A stretch of 28,686 nucleotides of DNA from Saccoglossus kowalevskii. Its lineage: Eukaryota; Hemichordata; Enteropneusta; Harrimaniidae. How positions within the stretch are numbered: position 1 is the stretch's first letter; each line of letters begins with the position of its first letter. The position numbers were made by a program, and so were the translations under genes. This document shows, piece after piece, positions 21,901 through 26,700 of this stretch. The DNA lies in the NCBI RefSeq assembly GCF_000003605.2, contig NW_003116450.1, forward strand, positions 436,575-465,260, given 5' to 3'. The notes under the pieces are model-generated. The model did no database searches, had not been told where the DNA came from, and worked only from the letters and a program-made list of their open reading frames with translations.

Positions 21901-24618
21901 GAACAGAGATTACGGAAACAATAGCATTGCATCTGAATGAATTTGTAAGCATCAATTTAATGAGAATTTTACAATATAGTCCATTAGCAGCCAGAGATGA
22001 CATTAGGAAGGTGTTATTTTAAATTGGCAATACCCAATGGAAACAATAATAATAATACTTTAAAAAAATACAATTATTAGTTAACTAGTTATTTTTTTAT
22101 TACAAAATTTAATATGATAGTGCCAAAAAGTGAAAGTGCCTACGTGAAGTCAAAAATGAGCCGTGACATAAGATTTTTATTGAATGGAACCATCAGTGAA
22201 ACACAAAATAATGGCACTTGAGAAATCCAATTACCAGTCTATCGGTAACTTTTTTCCATTATTAACAAATTTAATGAGTTTCTGAAGTGAAAAGAAGTGG
22301 GCGTTGGTGTCAAGAATGAAATGTGATATCAGTTTCCGTTTAGTAAACAACATTTTTCTCACTAATAATATCCTGCAACTTTTATAATATTTTTCTAAAT
22401 ATTTGCTCTATTAGAAGCACATCTCCAATAGAAGAACATACAACCAAAAATCACATTTGTAGTATAGTGAATCATTAAAATATTACCCATTTTTGGCCAA
22501 AGAAAGAAGTCTGTAACTTAAGTGAGCGCAATGCACTTATAATTTCTTTGTTAATCTTGTCAACACCAGACATTATTTTGTACTTTTTTCTTATAAAGGT
22601 ATTCTTAAATATTTCTGGAAATGAGCCAACAGACAAAATTCAAGTCAATTATCAGTTTTTACTCAAAACATTTGGCTATTTTTGTCCCAATCTTCTGAAG
22701 AAAAGTGTGGACTATAAACTGGACTATTTTGTGAGATTGTGATGAAAAAAGGAAACTGATGGTGGAATTGACAACACACAGACAGGGACATATACATCAG
22801 AAAAAAAAAAAAATGAGCGTTACATGAATTTGTCAAAAGTAATTTTTCATATTGTTAGCTTCAGCCTTTCAAGGCAACTGCACAAGTTGAACTTCAGAGA
22901 AAGAAACTGTAAACACTCTTAGAGGACGCCCACTGTAATGCTGCAACAGCGATGACTGGCGTTTTAACCAAATAATCATTTGACGCAAGGTAAAAACGTT
23001 TATGACAAGGACGCTGACAAGGACAAATGTCTAATATACCTTTAAGTTGTCAGTCATTTGTATTAAGAACAAGGTAATTGTGACATCTGTACAAAAGATG
23101 CTGTCGTTATTGCGCACGGTACAATAACTGATTGAGTAACGTCATTGATGAAACAATAAGATATTAAAATACAAAATACAGACAGAATGGTAAACACTAT
23201 AATTGCACTTTAAACAAATTTTCAATCACACATGGAAACTCTGCATAGGAAACTAGCAATCAGATACGTCTTTAAAAATTCATCTATTCGGAGATGACTT
23301 CCTGTCCACAGTGTAATCGTTTTCAAGTGAATTACACATCACTTACTGCGTTTTGCTGAACAGTATTTACTTCTTTTTTTTTTGCCGTTAATAATTGTGT
23401 ACTTTAAGAAATATTATTGAATCTTTTGGGAATATGTTCCCTTATATATCCAGTTTACAAAACCACAATAGCACAAAGAAATTAAGTTAATACATTTTCA
23501 TCTTTCCCAGTGTATTTTACTTAAGCTTCAGAGATTGGATCATTACACTGGCATACATTAGTCATAAGAACAGAGGATGTTAGAGTACCGGTATGTTCGA
23601 TTTGACTTATTGTGAAACATCAACACTTGCTAAGCGTTTCTATCTCTGTATCAAATACAATAACAGTGGAGCCATGATATAGTAACAAGTGAATTGAATG
23701 CAATGTCAAATATTCAACAAATGCAATTATATAAATGCACTGACCATTTCTTTGTAACGCCTACTATAACTGTGTGCTCACTGGGTCGCGTGGCTCGTAT
23801 TGACCTGCAAAAAAATATGAATATAGCTATAATGCACCATATGCAAGATAGTGCATAAGCCACAGTCAAGCATACTTAATCCAATATGGCATGATGGGAA
23901 TTTCTTTACTGTTATTATGATATACCAACACCATATGTAAAGTGATAAATCTGTTATATATAGTGATATAGTCTGTTAATTTTGACTTGGTTTACAAACC
24001 GGGAAACTGGTGCGTTTAGCGTAGAATGCTGTAACCATGCAACGTGAATATTTGTATCACAGTACACTGAAATATGCAGAGGACACACTGCATTGTTTGT
24101 GTTGATACAATGTTCATGTGTGAAGTGGTTTGTTTGTTTGTATTAAGCTTTCATTTTCACCTCAAAAGCACTGTAACACCCGAATTGCAACATGATTTTT
24201 CGTTACCGAGTTTAATATCAAATTATTATACATATTCAGGGCCAATGAAATGCAATTTAGTAACATACATCTGGAAAGTAAAATACTGTATTTACACTAT
24301 TAGAAGCACACAAAGAAAAAAACATAACAATAGATCCAATACAAGCACCCTTCTCCACCGACATCGACCCCCATCCATTCCCAAGATATTGACATAATAT
24401 TCAGCATGCATTTACAATTGTACTCACCTGCACAGTGCATCTGCATCAAAGTTTTTGGAATGTCTACGATCTATTATAATAACATCATGGTGTTTTTCTA
24501 AAAAACACTCCAACGCAGCAGTAGGATTCCTTACAATGTTACATTTGTAACCACCTTTATCAGCCGCCCACCAGAATCCATCACTCTGAGCATCTTCTTT
24601 ACCAAAAACCAACATAAT
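865..24618 (-). CDS. PDE8: PDE8-type cAMP phosphodiesterase, partial multi-exon gene (exons A-Q)
   Basis: Hydrolyses cAMP to 5'-AMP; the family is cytosolic or membrane-associated and has very high cAMP affinity. Sixteen exons join in phase (A, B, C, D, E, F, G, H, I, K, L, M, N, O, P, Q) to 720 codons plus one base. Order of domains, counting the first residue here as 1: REC-like 1-~125 with the conserved Asp at 50; PAS ~134-250; RRxS-rich linker 276-310; catalytic domain from ~415. Catalytic residues seen: His477 (general acid), metal ligands His481, His517, Asp518 and Asp652, [10 protein letters not shown] at 517-526, invariant Gln704 and Phe707. REC plus PAS plus HD-PDE is unique to PDE8 among PDE families. 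Alignment to human PDE8A from memory is nearly collinear. Missing: the N-terminus before the REC core (beyond 28686) and the last ~40 residues (before position 1). All other long ORFs overlapping these exons are shadows. Confidence 0.96.
1124..1503 (+). mobile_element. Family 1 interspersed element, short copy, 3' hairpin and CTAA end
   Basis: It starts GGCTGAGATAGCTCAGCTGT, contains a single AATATCACTTTTTACCAAAA-type internal unit and ends in a hairpin at 1465-1499 (stem AGCTCCGCT / AGCGGAGCT) followed by CTAATAAA. A longer copy of the same family with four internal units sits at 16334-17120. No coding capacity. The hairpin-plus-CTAA end and tandem core are reminiscent of non-autonomous Helitron/Helentron elements; the class is inferred. 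Confidence 0.7.
1635..1840. mobile_element. MITE with ~40-bp terminal inverted repeats
   Basis: The left end (1635-1675) reads ATACTTTATTTTCGCTGGAA and continues TTTATTTTCGCTGAA; the right end (1791-1840) is its reverse complement with a few gaps (TTCAGCGAAAATAGCGAAAA ... CAAAAATAAAGTAT). About 206 bp, no ORF. Located in the intron between exons P and Q. Confidence 0.75.
1930..2106 (-). CDS. PDE8: PDE8 exon P: catalytic domain, fourth metal ligand
   Basis: A 177-nt exon (59 codons), phase 0 at both ends, donor GTTGGT. It starts in a Ser/Gly loop ([20 protein letters not shown]) and continues [20 protein letters not shown] then [19 protein letters not shown]. Asp652 in KCADISNP is the conserved metal-binding Asp. 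Tyr674 (QEYCNQ) aligns with the Tyr (748 in human PDE8A, by my count from memory) linked to poor binding of general PDE inhibitors; PDE4 has Phe there. The acceptor is preceded by a 19-nt T tract in the sense strand. Confidence 0.95.
2108..2127. repeat. Poly(A) run, polypyrimidine tract of exon P acceptor
   Basis: Nineteen A on the plus strand, which in the PDE8 transcript is a T run immediately before the exon P AG. Confidence 0.85.
2460..2587 (+). mobile_element. Family 2 element, short copy
   Basis: The 5' end GTCATTGTCAATGACACAGT is followed by CCCCGT. The 3' end has a GGAC-TTCA-TCC hairpin and closes with GGGGACTAAA. The same ends occur at 5162-6283 and 17890-18133. Non-coding; the 79-residue open frame here carries no recognisable protein. 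Located between exons O and P. Confidence 0.65.
2588..3098. other. Intron sequence, nothing recognised
   Basis: AT-rich intron between the family 2 element and exon O. I see no ORF, inverted repeat or tandem structure of note. Confidence 0.6.
3099..3237 (-). CDS. PDE8: PDE8 exon O: catalytic domain, DMVLATEM segment
   Basis: A 139-nt exon, phase 2 in and phase 0 out, donor GTATGT. It encodes [20 protein letters not shown] then [20 protein letters not shown] and DDGSSM. [22 protein letters not shown] is a strong PDE8/PDE4-type catalytic signature. The acidic end is the start of a variable loop that continues in exon P. Confidence 0.96.
3472..3870. repeat. 95-nt tandem repeat, about 4.2 copies
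   Basis: Units start at 3472, 3567, 3661, 3755 and (partial) 3850. Each carries GAAAGGGTTGGTGATATG, CAGTATTTAAATACAGAACA and a TTTGTGGAAGGTTACAAAAG-type end. The first two copies are nearly identical, later ones more diverged. The array ends about 50 nt from the exon N donor. Confidence 0.93.
3923..4009 (-). CDS. PDE8: PDE8 exon N: catalytic domain helix region
   Basis: An 87-nt exon, phase 2 in and phase 2 out, donor GTAAGT. It encodes [20 protein letters not shown] then CNIFKELE, with an Arg codon split to exon O. Human PDE8A has [20 protein letters not shown]. Too short to stand out as an ORF. Confidence 0.96.
4766..4896 (-). CDS. PDE8: PDE8 exon M: catalytic metal site [10 protein letters not shown]
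   Basis: A 131-nt exon, phase 0 in and phase 2 out, donor GTGAGT. It encodes [20 protein letters not shown] then [20 protein letters not shown] and YND. The HDx2Hx4N signature is intact (His517, Asp518, His521, Asn526). The plus-strand ORF covering it is a shadow. Confidence 0.97.
4978..5072. repeat. Degenerate ~10-nt minisatellite (GACTGGATTA-like)
   Basis: Repeated AACTGGATCA / GACTGGATTA / GACCAGACTG units with drift. It explains the end of the plus-strand open frame that runs through exon M. Confidence 0.75.
5162..6283 (+). mobile_element. Family 2 element, long copy with internal tandem units and 3' hairpin
   Basis: The 5' end AAGTCATTGAAAATGACACA plus GTCCCCGTT is mirrored by the 3' end AACGGGGACTAAA, an asymmetric terminal inverted repeat. 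Just before the end is a nested hairpin, 6249-6277 (CCCCGTT/AACGGGG outer, GAC-TTC-GTC inner). Internal units beginning GACATGTATCCTAACATGTA sit at 5426, 5701, 5841 and 5981, the last three 140 nt apart. A CGGACGGACGCACAG-rich tract lies at 6196-6235. A tail-like segment occurs twice (about 5530-5690 and 6084-6230), suggesting internal duplication. No transposase. The open frames inside are repeats of the same non-protein unit. It fills most of the intron between exons M and L. Confidence 0.8.
5224..5285. mobile_element. Half-copy of the TTAA-bounded MITE seen at 11352
   Basis: TTAAAGCGGAGGGGTTGTCG followed by an imperfect match to the TTGAGTCCCAAG region of the 11352-11515 element. Only the left half is visible, nested near the 5' end of the family 2 long copy. 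Confidence 0.45.
6386..6584 (-). CDS. PDE8: PDE8 exon L: catalytic domain with HN-x2-HAAD motif
   Basis: A 199-nt exon, phase 2 in and phase 0 out, donor GTACGG. It encodes [20 protein letters not shown] and [20 protein letters not shown] then [16 protein letters not shown]. His477 (in PYHN) is the expected general acid and His481 (in SHAAD) the first metal ligand of class I PDEs. Human PDE8A has IIEANYHSSNPYHNSTHSAD. Confidence 0.97.
6636..7037. repeat. 200-bp tandem segmental duplication, ~99% identical
   Basis: 6636-6835 and 6836-7035 match with period exactly 200; I see only two substitutions by eye (GAATACAGAAATC vs GAATACAAAAATC, and GAGTTCGTATGC vs GAGTTCATATGC). The unit contains the left part of the MITE at 6891-7071. 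It lies 52 nt upstream of the exon L acceptor in the transcript. Confidence 0.95.
6891..7071. mobile_element. MITE with inverted repeat ATAGACCTTTTCACGGTTA
   Basis: The left end ATAGACCTTTTCACGGTTA is answered by TAACCGTGAAAGGATCTAT at 7053-7071. About 181 bp, non-coding. A truncated left portion is also present at 6691-6835 through the tandem duplication. Confidence 0.75.
7330..7487 (-). CDS. PDE8: PDE8 exon K: entry to catalytic domain
   Basis: A 158-nt exon, phase 0 in and phase 2 out, donor GTAAGG. It starts [16 protein letters not shown], has a Pro-rich stretch ([11 protein letters not shown]) and ends [20 protein letters not shown]. Human PDE8A reads NEEYWDFDIFELEAATHNR at the end. A second possible acceptor at 7463-7464 (TTTCAG) would give a 133-nt exon needing phase-1 entry; no upstream exon seen here supplies that, so the longer form is preferred. 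Confidence 0.88.
7960..8012 (-). CDS. PDE8: Candidate PDE8 exon J (Raf-1 docking region equivalent), phase uncertain
   Basis: A 53-nt segment with a strong acceptor (long T tract, then TTTTTACAG) and a strong donor (AAAAG/GTAAGA). In one frame it reads [17 protein letters not shown], matching human PDE8A GLRRLSGNEYVLSTK in position and pattern. That frame leaves in phase 0, which fits exon K, but needs phase-1 entry, while exon I ends in phase 0. Possible answers: a small exon of length 3n+1 upstream, a downstream acceptor (CCCAAG, leaving 36 nt in phase 0), or a cassette exon that stops translation when joined directly to exon I. Exon identity is likely; its exact start is open. Confidence 0.6.
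8684..8896. mobile_element. TTAA-bounded MITE (piggyBac-like), family 4
   Basis: TTAACCCTTTGAATGCC at the left and GGCACACAAAGAGTTAA at the right form a ~17-bp inverted repeat with 14 matches, both ending in TTAA. 213 bp, AT-rich, no coding. TTAA target sites with CCCT-type ends are typical of piggyBac-derived MITEs; superfamily is inferred. Confidence 0.7.
9600..9965 (-). mobile_element. 3' end of a LINE (non-LTR retrotransposon), zf-RVT-like C-terminus
   Basis: On the minus strand an 84-codon open frame (9962-9708) contains [19 protein letters not shown], a C-x2-C-xn-H-x4-C zinc-binding pattern typical of the region after reverse transcriptase in many LINE ORF2 proteins, then [20 protein letters not shown]. 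The 3' UTR carries GGGCCTATGGCCTTGAATAA followed by GTGAATAAAG, a tail shared by many invertebrate LINE copies as I recall. The reverse transcriptase and endonuclease are absent, so this is a 5'-truncated dead copy, in the same orientation as PDE8. Confidence 0.85.
10284..10375. mobile_element. Diverged short copy of the 19316 MITE
   Basis: AAATATACACTCAGACAG at the left and CTGCATACTTTTCGGTATAT then CCTTGTAATAA at the right match the two ends of the 130-bp MITE at 19316-19445, including the flanking CCTCATA. Shorter inside. It overlaps the end of a chance open frame. Confidence 0.6.
10871..11044 (-). CDS. PDE8: PDE8 exon I: conserved helical region before the catalytic domain
   Basis: A 174-nt exon (58 codons), phase 0 at both ends, donor GTAAGT. 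It begins [20 protein letters not shown] and continues [17 protein letters not shown], ending DYVGGLMS. Human PDE8A has [20 protein letters not shown] and [16 protein letters not shown]. The phase-0 exit fits exon K directly but does not fit exon J. Confidence 0.95.
11352..11515. mobile_element. 164-bp MITE with ~30-bp inverted repeats and TTAA ends
   Basis: Left TTAAAGTGAGAGGGTCGTCA then CCTGCACATG; right CATGCGCAGGTGACGACTCC then CTCGCTTTAA. Each end finishes in TTAA, consistent with a piggyBac-type target duplication. No coding. In the intron between exons H and I. Confidence 0.85.
11689..11860. mobile_element. Degenerate second copy of the 8684 MITE family
   Basis: GAATGTCATAGTTTTGGTAC at the left and GGTGACGAAAGTTGACTTTC then GTGCTCAAAGCATTAA at the right parallel the ends of the 8684-8896 element (GAATGCCATAATTTTTCCC; GGTGACAAAAATTGACTTTG). 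Terminal repeats are decayed. It ends 61 nt from the exon H donor. Confidence 0.5.
11921..11988 (-). CDS. PDE8: PDE8 exon H: third RRxS motif and conserved linker
   Basis: A 68-nt exon, phase 1 in and phase 0 out, donor GTAAGA. It encodes [20 protein letters not shown] then ITK. Human PDE8A reads [20 protein letters not shown], so this is one of the best conserved parts of the linker. RRQS at 304-307 is another basophilic kinase-type site. Confidence 0.93.
12005..13640. other. Intron G-H, no further feature recognised
   Basis: About 1.6 kb of AT-rich intron. Short open frames on both strands show no protein pattern, codon bias or conserved neighbours, and I found no clear inverted or tandem repeat. 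Confidence 0.55.
13650..13742 (-). CDS. PDE8: PDE8 exon G: linker with duplicated RRGS motif
   Basis: A 93-nt exon, phase 1 in (GATAG acceptor) and phase 1 out (donor GTTAGT). It encodes ETIYGFA, then two ten-residue units, [10 protein letters not shown] and [10 protein letters not shown], then SSDQ. Human PDE8A has a single RRKGSLDVKAV here; its Ser is the known PKA site (Ser359). Both serines (279 and 289) fit RRxS. The tandem copy is plainly visible; phosphorylation is inferred. Confidence 0.9.
13872..14117. mobile_element. Family 3 MITE, best copy (TTAA ends)
   Basis: Left TTAACCTATTCACCACCAGT and right ACTGGTGGTGAAATGGTTAA are inverted repeats that differ only where TA is replaced by AT. 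246 bp, non-coding. The interior GATCTTCTGAAGAAAAGTGC and ACTATAAACTGGACTATTTT are shared with the copy at 22551. Both ends carry TTAA. Confidence 0.85.
14118..15440. other. Intron F-G remainder; short A runs and a small imperfect repeat
   Basis: Poly(A) runs near 14222 and 14539. At about 15190-15255 a ~28-nt motif (TTAAAGTGAATGTTGACCTC) occurs about three times with drift. Nothing else is recognised. Confidence 0.5.
15447..15544 (-). CDS. PDE8: PDE8 exon F: end of PAS domain
   Basis: A 98-nt exon, phase 2 in and phase 1 out, donor GTGAGT. It completes [13 protein letters not shown] (human GGKIRHYVSIIR) and runs into a non-conserved linker, [20 protein letters not shown]. The acceptor lies about 30 nt from a long pentanucleotide array; see the repeat at 15575. 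Confidence 0.92.
15549..15575 (-). promoter_or_regulatory. Putative branch point and acceptor region of exon F
   Basis: Between the microsatellite and exon F the sense strand reads CTACTGATGTG then GAATGTTCTTATATTTTGCAG. TACTGAT, about 25-30 nt before the AG, resembles the animal branch-point consensus and abuts the end of the ATTCT array. Confidence 0.45.
15575..15740. repeat. Pentanucleotide microsatellite, 33 x AGAAT (ATTCT in the PDE8 sense strand)
   Basis: Thirty-three consecutive AGAAT units from 15576, with one changed unit (AAAAT at 15671). A degenerate A/G-rich tail of the same origin continues to about 15900. Every frame of the minus strand is open through it, giving spurious ILFYS-repeat ORFs. 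In the transcript it is an (AUUCU)n tract ending about 30 nt before the exon F acceptor. Confidence 0.98.
16138..16226 (-). CDS. PDE8: PDE8 exon E: PAS domain middle
   Basis: An 89-nt exon, phase 0 in and phase 2 out, donor GTATGT. It encodes [20 protein letters not shown] then HVTPVLGYG, matching the EWxGxxxxxRKNGDxxxxxVxxxPV PAS pattern. Human PDE8A has EWQGIYYAKKKNGDNIQQNV. Confidence 0.95.
16334..17120 (+). mobile_element. Family 1 interspersed element, long copy with four internal units
   Basis: It starts CGGCTGAGATAGCCCCGCTG, as in the copy at 1124. Four ~140-nt internal units begin near 16439, 16587, 16725 and 16867, each with AAAATATCACTTTTTACC-like, ATTAGAGAATTAAAGATATC and GTCCACATGTAGTACCTATA segments. 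It ends in a hairpin at 17086-17116 (stem AGCTCCGCT / AGCGGAGCT; nested CGAC-AAA-GTCG) followed by CTAATAAA. Non-coding. Located between exons E and D. Confidence 0.8.
17225..17450. repeat. AT-rich low-complexity tract
   Basis: Long T-rich then A-rich stretches, including ATAAATAAAACATAATTAAT-like runs. No coding or inverted structure identified. Confidence 0.6.
17530..17705. repeat. Irregular repeat of CTAATAGAAGTCGCA
   Basis: CTAATAGAAGTCGCA occurs at 17536 and 17611, with weaker versions near 17651 (TTAATAGAAGCCAC) and 17693. Spacing is uneven. It may be part of a dispersed repeat; the open frame over it has no recognisable product. Confidence 0.45.
17890..18133 (+). mobile_element. Family 2 element, third copy
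   Basis: The 5' end ATGTCATGACATGACAGTGT then CCCT, an interior AAATGGCCACCAGTCAGCCG like the ATGGCTGCCAGTCG of the long copy, a 3' hairpin AGTCTG-TTTT-CAGACT, and a closing ATGGGGACTAA. Most diverged of the three copies. The 66-residue open frame is non-coding repeat sequence. Confidence 0.65.
18832..19051 (-). CDS. PDE8: PDE8 exon D: N-terminal half of PAS domain
   Basis: A 220-nt exon entering in phase 2 (completing Trp133) and ending in phase 0 at donor GTGAGT. It encodes the PAS core: [20 protein letters not shown], then [18 protein letters not shown]. This is the classic PAS pattern ([20 protein letters not shown]). Vertebrate PDE8 reads EDAIEITSEDRFIQYANPAF here. The PAS domain of PDE8 is thought to regulate catalytic activity; its ligand or partner cannot be read from sequence. 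Confidence 0.96.
19316..19445. mobile_element. 130-bp MITE with ~37-bp inverted repeats
   Basis: Left TTATTACGAGTATACTGCAA then AGTATACACTCAGGCAG; right CTGCCTTTGCATATACTTTG then CGGTATTCTTGTAATAA. The ends match over most of 37 bp. Non-coding. A shorter relative lies at 10284-10375. Confidence 0.8.
19844..20071. mobile_element. Family 3 MITE, second copy
   Basis: Left CAACCTTTTCACCACCAGAC and right ACTGGTGGTGAAAAGTTCTA. Interior TTGGAGCCAACTGATAAAAT and GGGCAGACTATAATTGGGAC parallel the copy at 13872. Confidence 0.8.
20236..20638. mobile_element. Possible element bounded by GGGTAGGACC / GGTCCTACCC
   Basis: GAGGGTAGGACCC near 20236 and GGTCCTACCCACAC near 20625 are an inverted pair about 390 nt apart. 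The matching core is only about ten bases, so this is a weak candidate. Confidence 0.3.
20692..20838 (-). CDS. PDE8: PDE8 exon C: end of REC domain and linker to PAS
   Basis: A 147-nt exon, phase 2 in and phase 2 out, donor GTTTGT. It begins [16 protein letters not shown] and continues [20 protein letters not shown], ending with [12 protein letters not shown]. Human PDE8A has [35 protein letters not shown]. The plus-strand ORF over this interval is an antisense shadow. Confidence 0.95.
20840..22545. other. Intron B-C, first part, no feature recognised
   Basis: AT-rich intron. No protein-like ORF, tRNA-like fold or clear repeat noticed, apart from short A/T runs and AATAAT stretches near 22040-22100. 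Confidence 0.5.
22551..22771. mobile_element. Family 3 MITE, third copy
   Basis: Left TTAATCTTGTCAACACCAGA and right AACTGATGGTGGAATTG are eroded versions of the TTCACCACCAG/CTGGTGGTGAA ends. Interior ATCTTCTGAAGAAAAGTGTG and ACTATAAACTGGACTATTTT match the 13872 copy closely. The 64-codon open frame here is not a gene. Confidence 0.75.
22772..23740. other. Intron B-C, second part, no feature recognised
   Basis: Unique-looking AT-rich sequence with short A and T runs; nothing else supported. Confidence 0.5.
23745..23804 (-). CDS. PDE8: PDE8 exon B: REC domain middle
   Basis: A 60-nt exon between the acceptor TTTTTTTGCAG and donor GTCAGT. It enters in phase 2 (completing Arg64), encodes [19 protein letters not shown] and leaves two bases of a Cys codon. 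Human PDE8A reads SIRSSKLSENTVIVGVVRR. It is too short to appear as an ORF and is recognised by phase and homology. Confidence 0.94.
24428..24618 (-). CDS. PDE8: PDE8 exon A: first half of REC domain
   Basis: The exon runs from the acceptor at 24619-24620 (AG) to the donor GTGAGTA at 24427-24421. It enters in phase 0 and leaves in phase 2. It encodes I-M-L-V-F-G-K-E-D, then [15 protein letters not shown] and ends DADALC, with an Arg codon split to exon B. Human PDE8A has VLLVFTKED and FLDKHHDIIIIDHRN at the same place, so this is the start of the receiver-like domain; Asp50 occupies the position of the phospho-acceptor of true receivers. The ATG two codons in is not a credible translation start, because the vertebrate proteins have about 80 more residues upstream. 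Confidence 0.95.
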
Positions 24619-25407
24619 CTGGATAATATGAAACGTGACATTATAATTAACATCAGAATGACTTTCAGTTGTTCAGTTTTAATGCAGTGGTTCAATTAAT
24701 TTTTTTGTTTTTTATACACCCTGAATATTGCATATATGTTCATTTCAGACAGGATAATATTTTGGGTGCAAAAATTCAATTCACCTTTCATGAAATCAAA
24801 TCCCCATGATTTTTGTTCTTGATTTTCTCAAAAATGTTGATTGATACCTATAGCCAAATTACCGGTATGTTGATCTGGTCCAAAATCATCAAATAAATTG
24901 GAATAAATGTGATGATAACAATACGGTGGCCAAAAGTTTAATAATCAAGCATGCATCATTGTTTTTTTTTAATTTGAAAAGGTGGCAATAATAAATCCCA
25001 ATCAAAAAATTATTTTCAACATCTTATTAATATGTTTTATTATTCACTTTGTGTAGCCATAGCAACGACAATATTCTATCAATTCTAGGATAGATAACAA
25101 ATCTCAATTCAGAATATACTACAATCTGCAACGCTGATTTGACAGATAAAATGAATCTAGTCATTTGGATTTTAATCTTTCACACAACAGAAGACAGGAA
25201 GGCATGTATTCTTTGTTGAAGGTCACTGAGTAGAGTATCCCAAGTAAAATTCTTATGCTGCTGGCATATAATCAAAATGTTGAAACGTTGAAATGTATGA
25301 TGAATGAGGGTTGCACATCATCCAAGTCATTTCTTTTCAGCTGTATAATGATGATGAAGCTTTGTAGTGTTGCATCTTGTATTTCAAATAGTTCTATGAT
25401 AGATATG

Positions 25408-25462
25408 TTACCTGTCTGTCTGTCTGTCTGTCTGTCTACTTAATGCACGTTATATTCAACAC
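25408..25462 (+). repeat. CTGT microsatellite in a dispersed repeat, copy 1
   Basis: CCTGTCTGTCTGTCTGTCTG followed by TCTGTCTACTTAATGCACGT and TATATTCAAC. The unique sequence after the microsatellite is shared with the copy at 26655. Confidence 0.7.
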
Positions 25463-26647
25463 GAGAACAACACATCATAAACCTGTTTTCATTATAACAA
25501 AAATTAGTCAAGATTTAAATACTATCACAGTTTTTTTACAAACAATTGTTGATCATTATCTTCACATAAATCTCGTACAAACATGCGCTTGATTCAAAGT
25601 TAATTTCTAGAAATCAAAAAAAATTACAGGAAGCAAGTTGAAAATTTTATTTTAAAGGATCAACAGCAGTTAGAAATCCATCAAGAATGGGAAGTCTTGT
25701 GGCCTCCTTACAATGGTAATAGCATGCCATTCGCATCAACAGAATACATAATAGCTAGTATATCATCCATAGGCAGTTTTTATTTACTTCACTTGCTATT
25801 TGTTATTCCGTACACTTATGTGATCGTGAGTTTTATTTACAAAGCCTGGGATGTTCAATGCATGTTTGAACAGTCTTGTAATGATCTGATCTGATACACT
25901 TACGATTACATTTGTTAATCAGTGGTTTTATTGTAACCATGGAAATTAATTGCCCAAGCATTTTTGTATGATATAAACCTGTGTTGTATATGACAGTAAC
26001 ATAACGTCTGTGAAAGCCTTCACGAATAGCCATTATGAATGGTATAAAACAGCACCAACGGTGTTAAATGTACATTGGACATCAAATGTATGTAAATGCA
26101 ACAGGGTCTATAGAGACTCAAGTCGAATGGAAGATAATATGTCATCTCTTTCATGCTGTCTTTATTATGGATTAAAAAAACAAATATTTTTTTTTTAAAT
26201 TAAAGTGACTGGACATTTTTTTGGTGAAACAAAAGATCGAAATGTCAATAAAAATGCTAAAAATTGGCATTTCTACATTAGTTTCTATGGTGAAATTATC
26301 TTTTCATATCTCAAAATTTTGCTCTGTGACATATTAGATGGAAAAGTGATTGTTGATATGAACCCTCATGTTGTTTTGTTAAATTGATAATTACTCAGTG
26401 TGATAATTAGTTTTCCATTACATACAGTTGAAAGTGCTTACCCACAATGCATTGCACATACACTACAGCACTGCACAGGAGAGCATCAACAGTACAGAGA
26501 TTAGAATTGGGTGAAAACTGCCTTAAAGAACACGTGGAGGGGGAGAGATGATGGAAATTGAACTGACATTCACACAGCTGTATGATTGCTAGGAGGTTTT
26601 TAAAACCAAGTTAACGACTAATGGACATAGCTCCTGTACTCATAGTA

Positions 26648-26700
26648 ACAACACCTGTCTGTCTGTCTGTCTCTTAATGCATGTTACATTCAATCCATTT
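26648..26700 (+). repeat. CTGT microsatellite in a dispersed repeat, copy 2
   Basis: CAACACCTGTCTGTCTGTCT then GTCTCTTAATGCATGTTACA and TTCAA. It shares both the tetranucleotide and the CTTAATGCAYGTTAYATTCA flank with the copy at 25408, so the microsatellite travels as part of a larger repeat. Confidence 0.7.

Noticed and set aside
24074-24397. 107-codon plus-strand open frame near exon A
   Set aside because: No domain, signal peptide pattern or homology recognised; lies in the intron between exons A and B and is of a length expected by chance in this much sequence.
26445-26490. Possible 29-nt exon upstream of exon A (acceptor CTCTCCTGTGCAG, donor GTAAGCAC, minus strand)
   Set aside because: The only frame that would leave in phase 0, as exon A needs, contains a stop, and it does not resemble the expected PDE8 segment.
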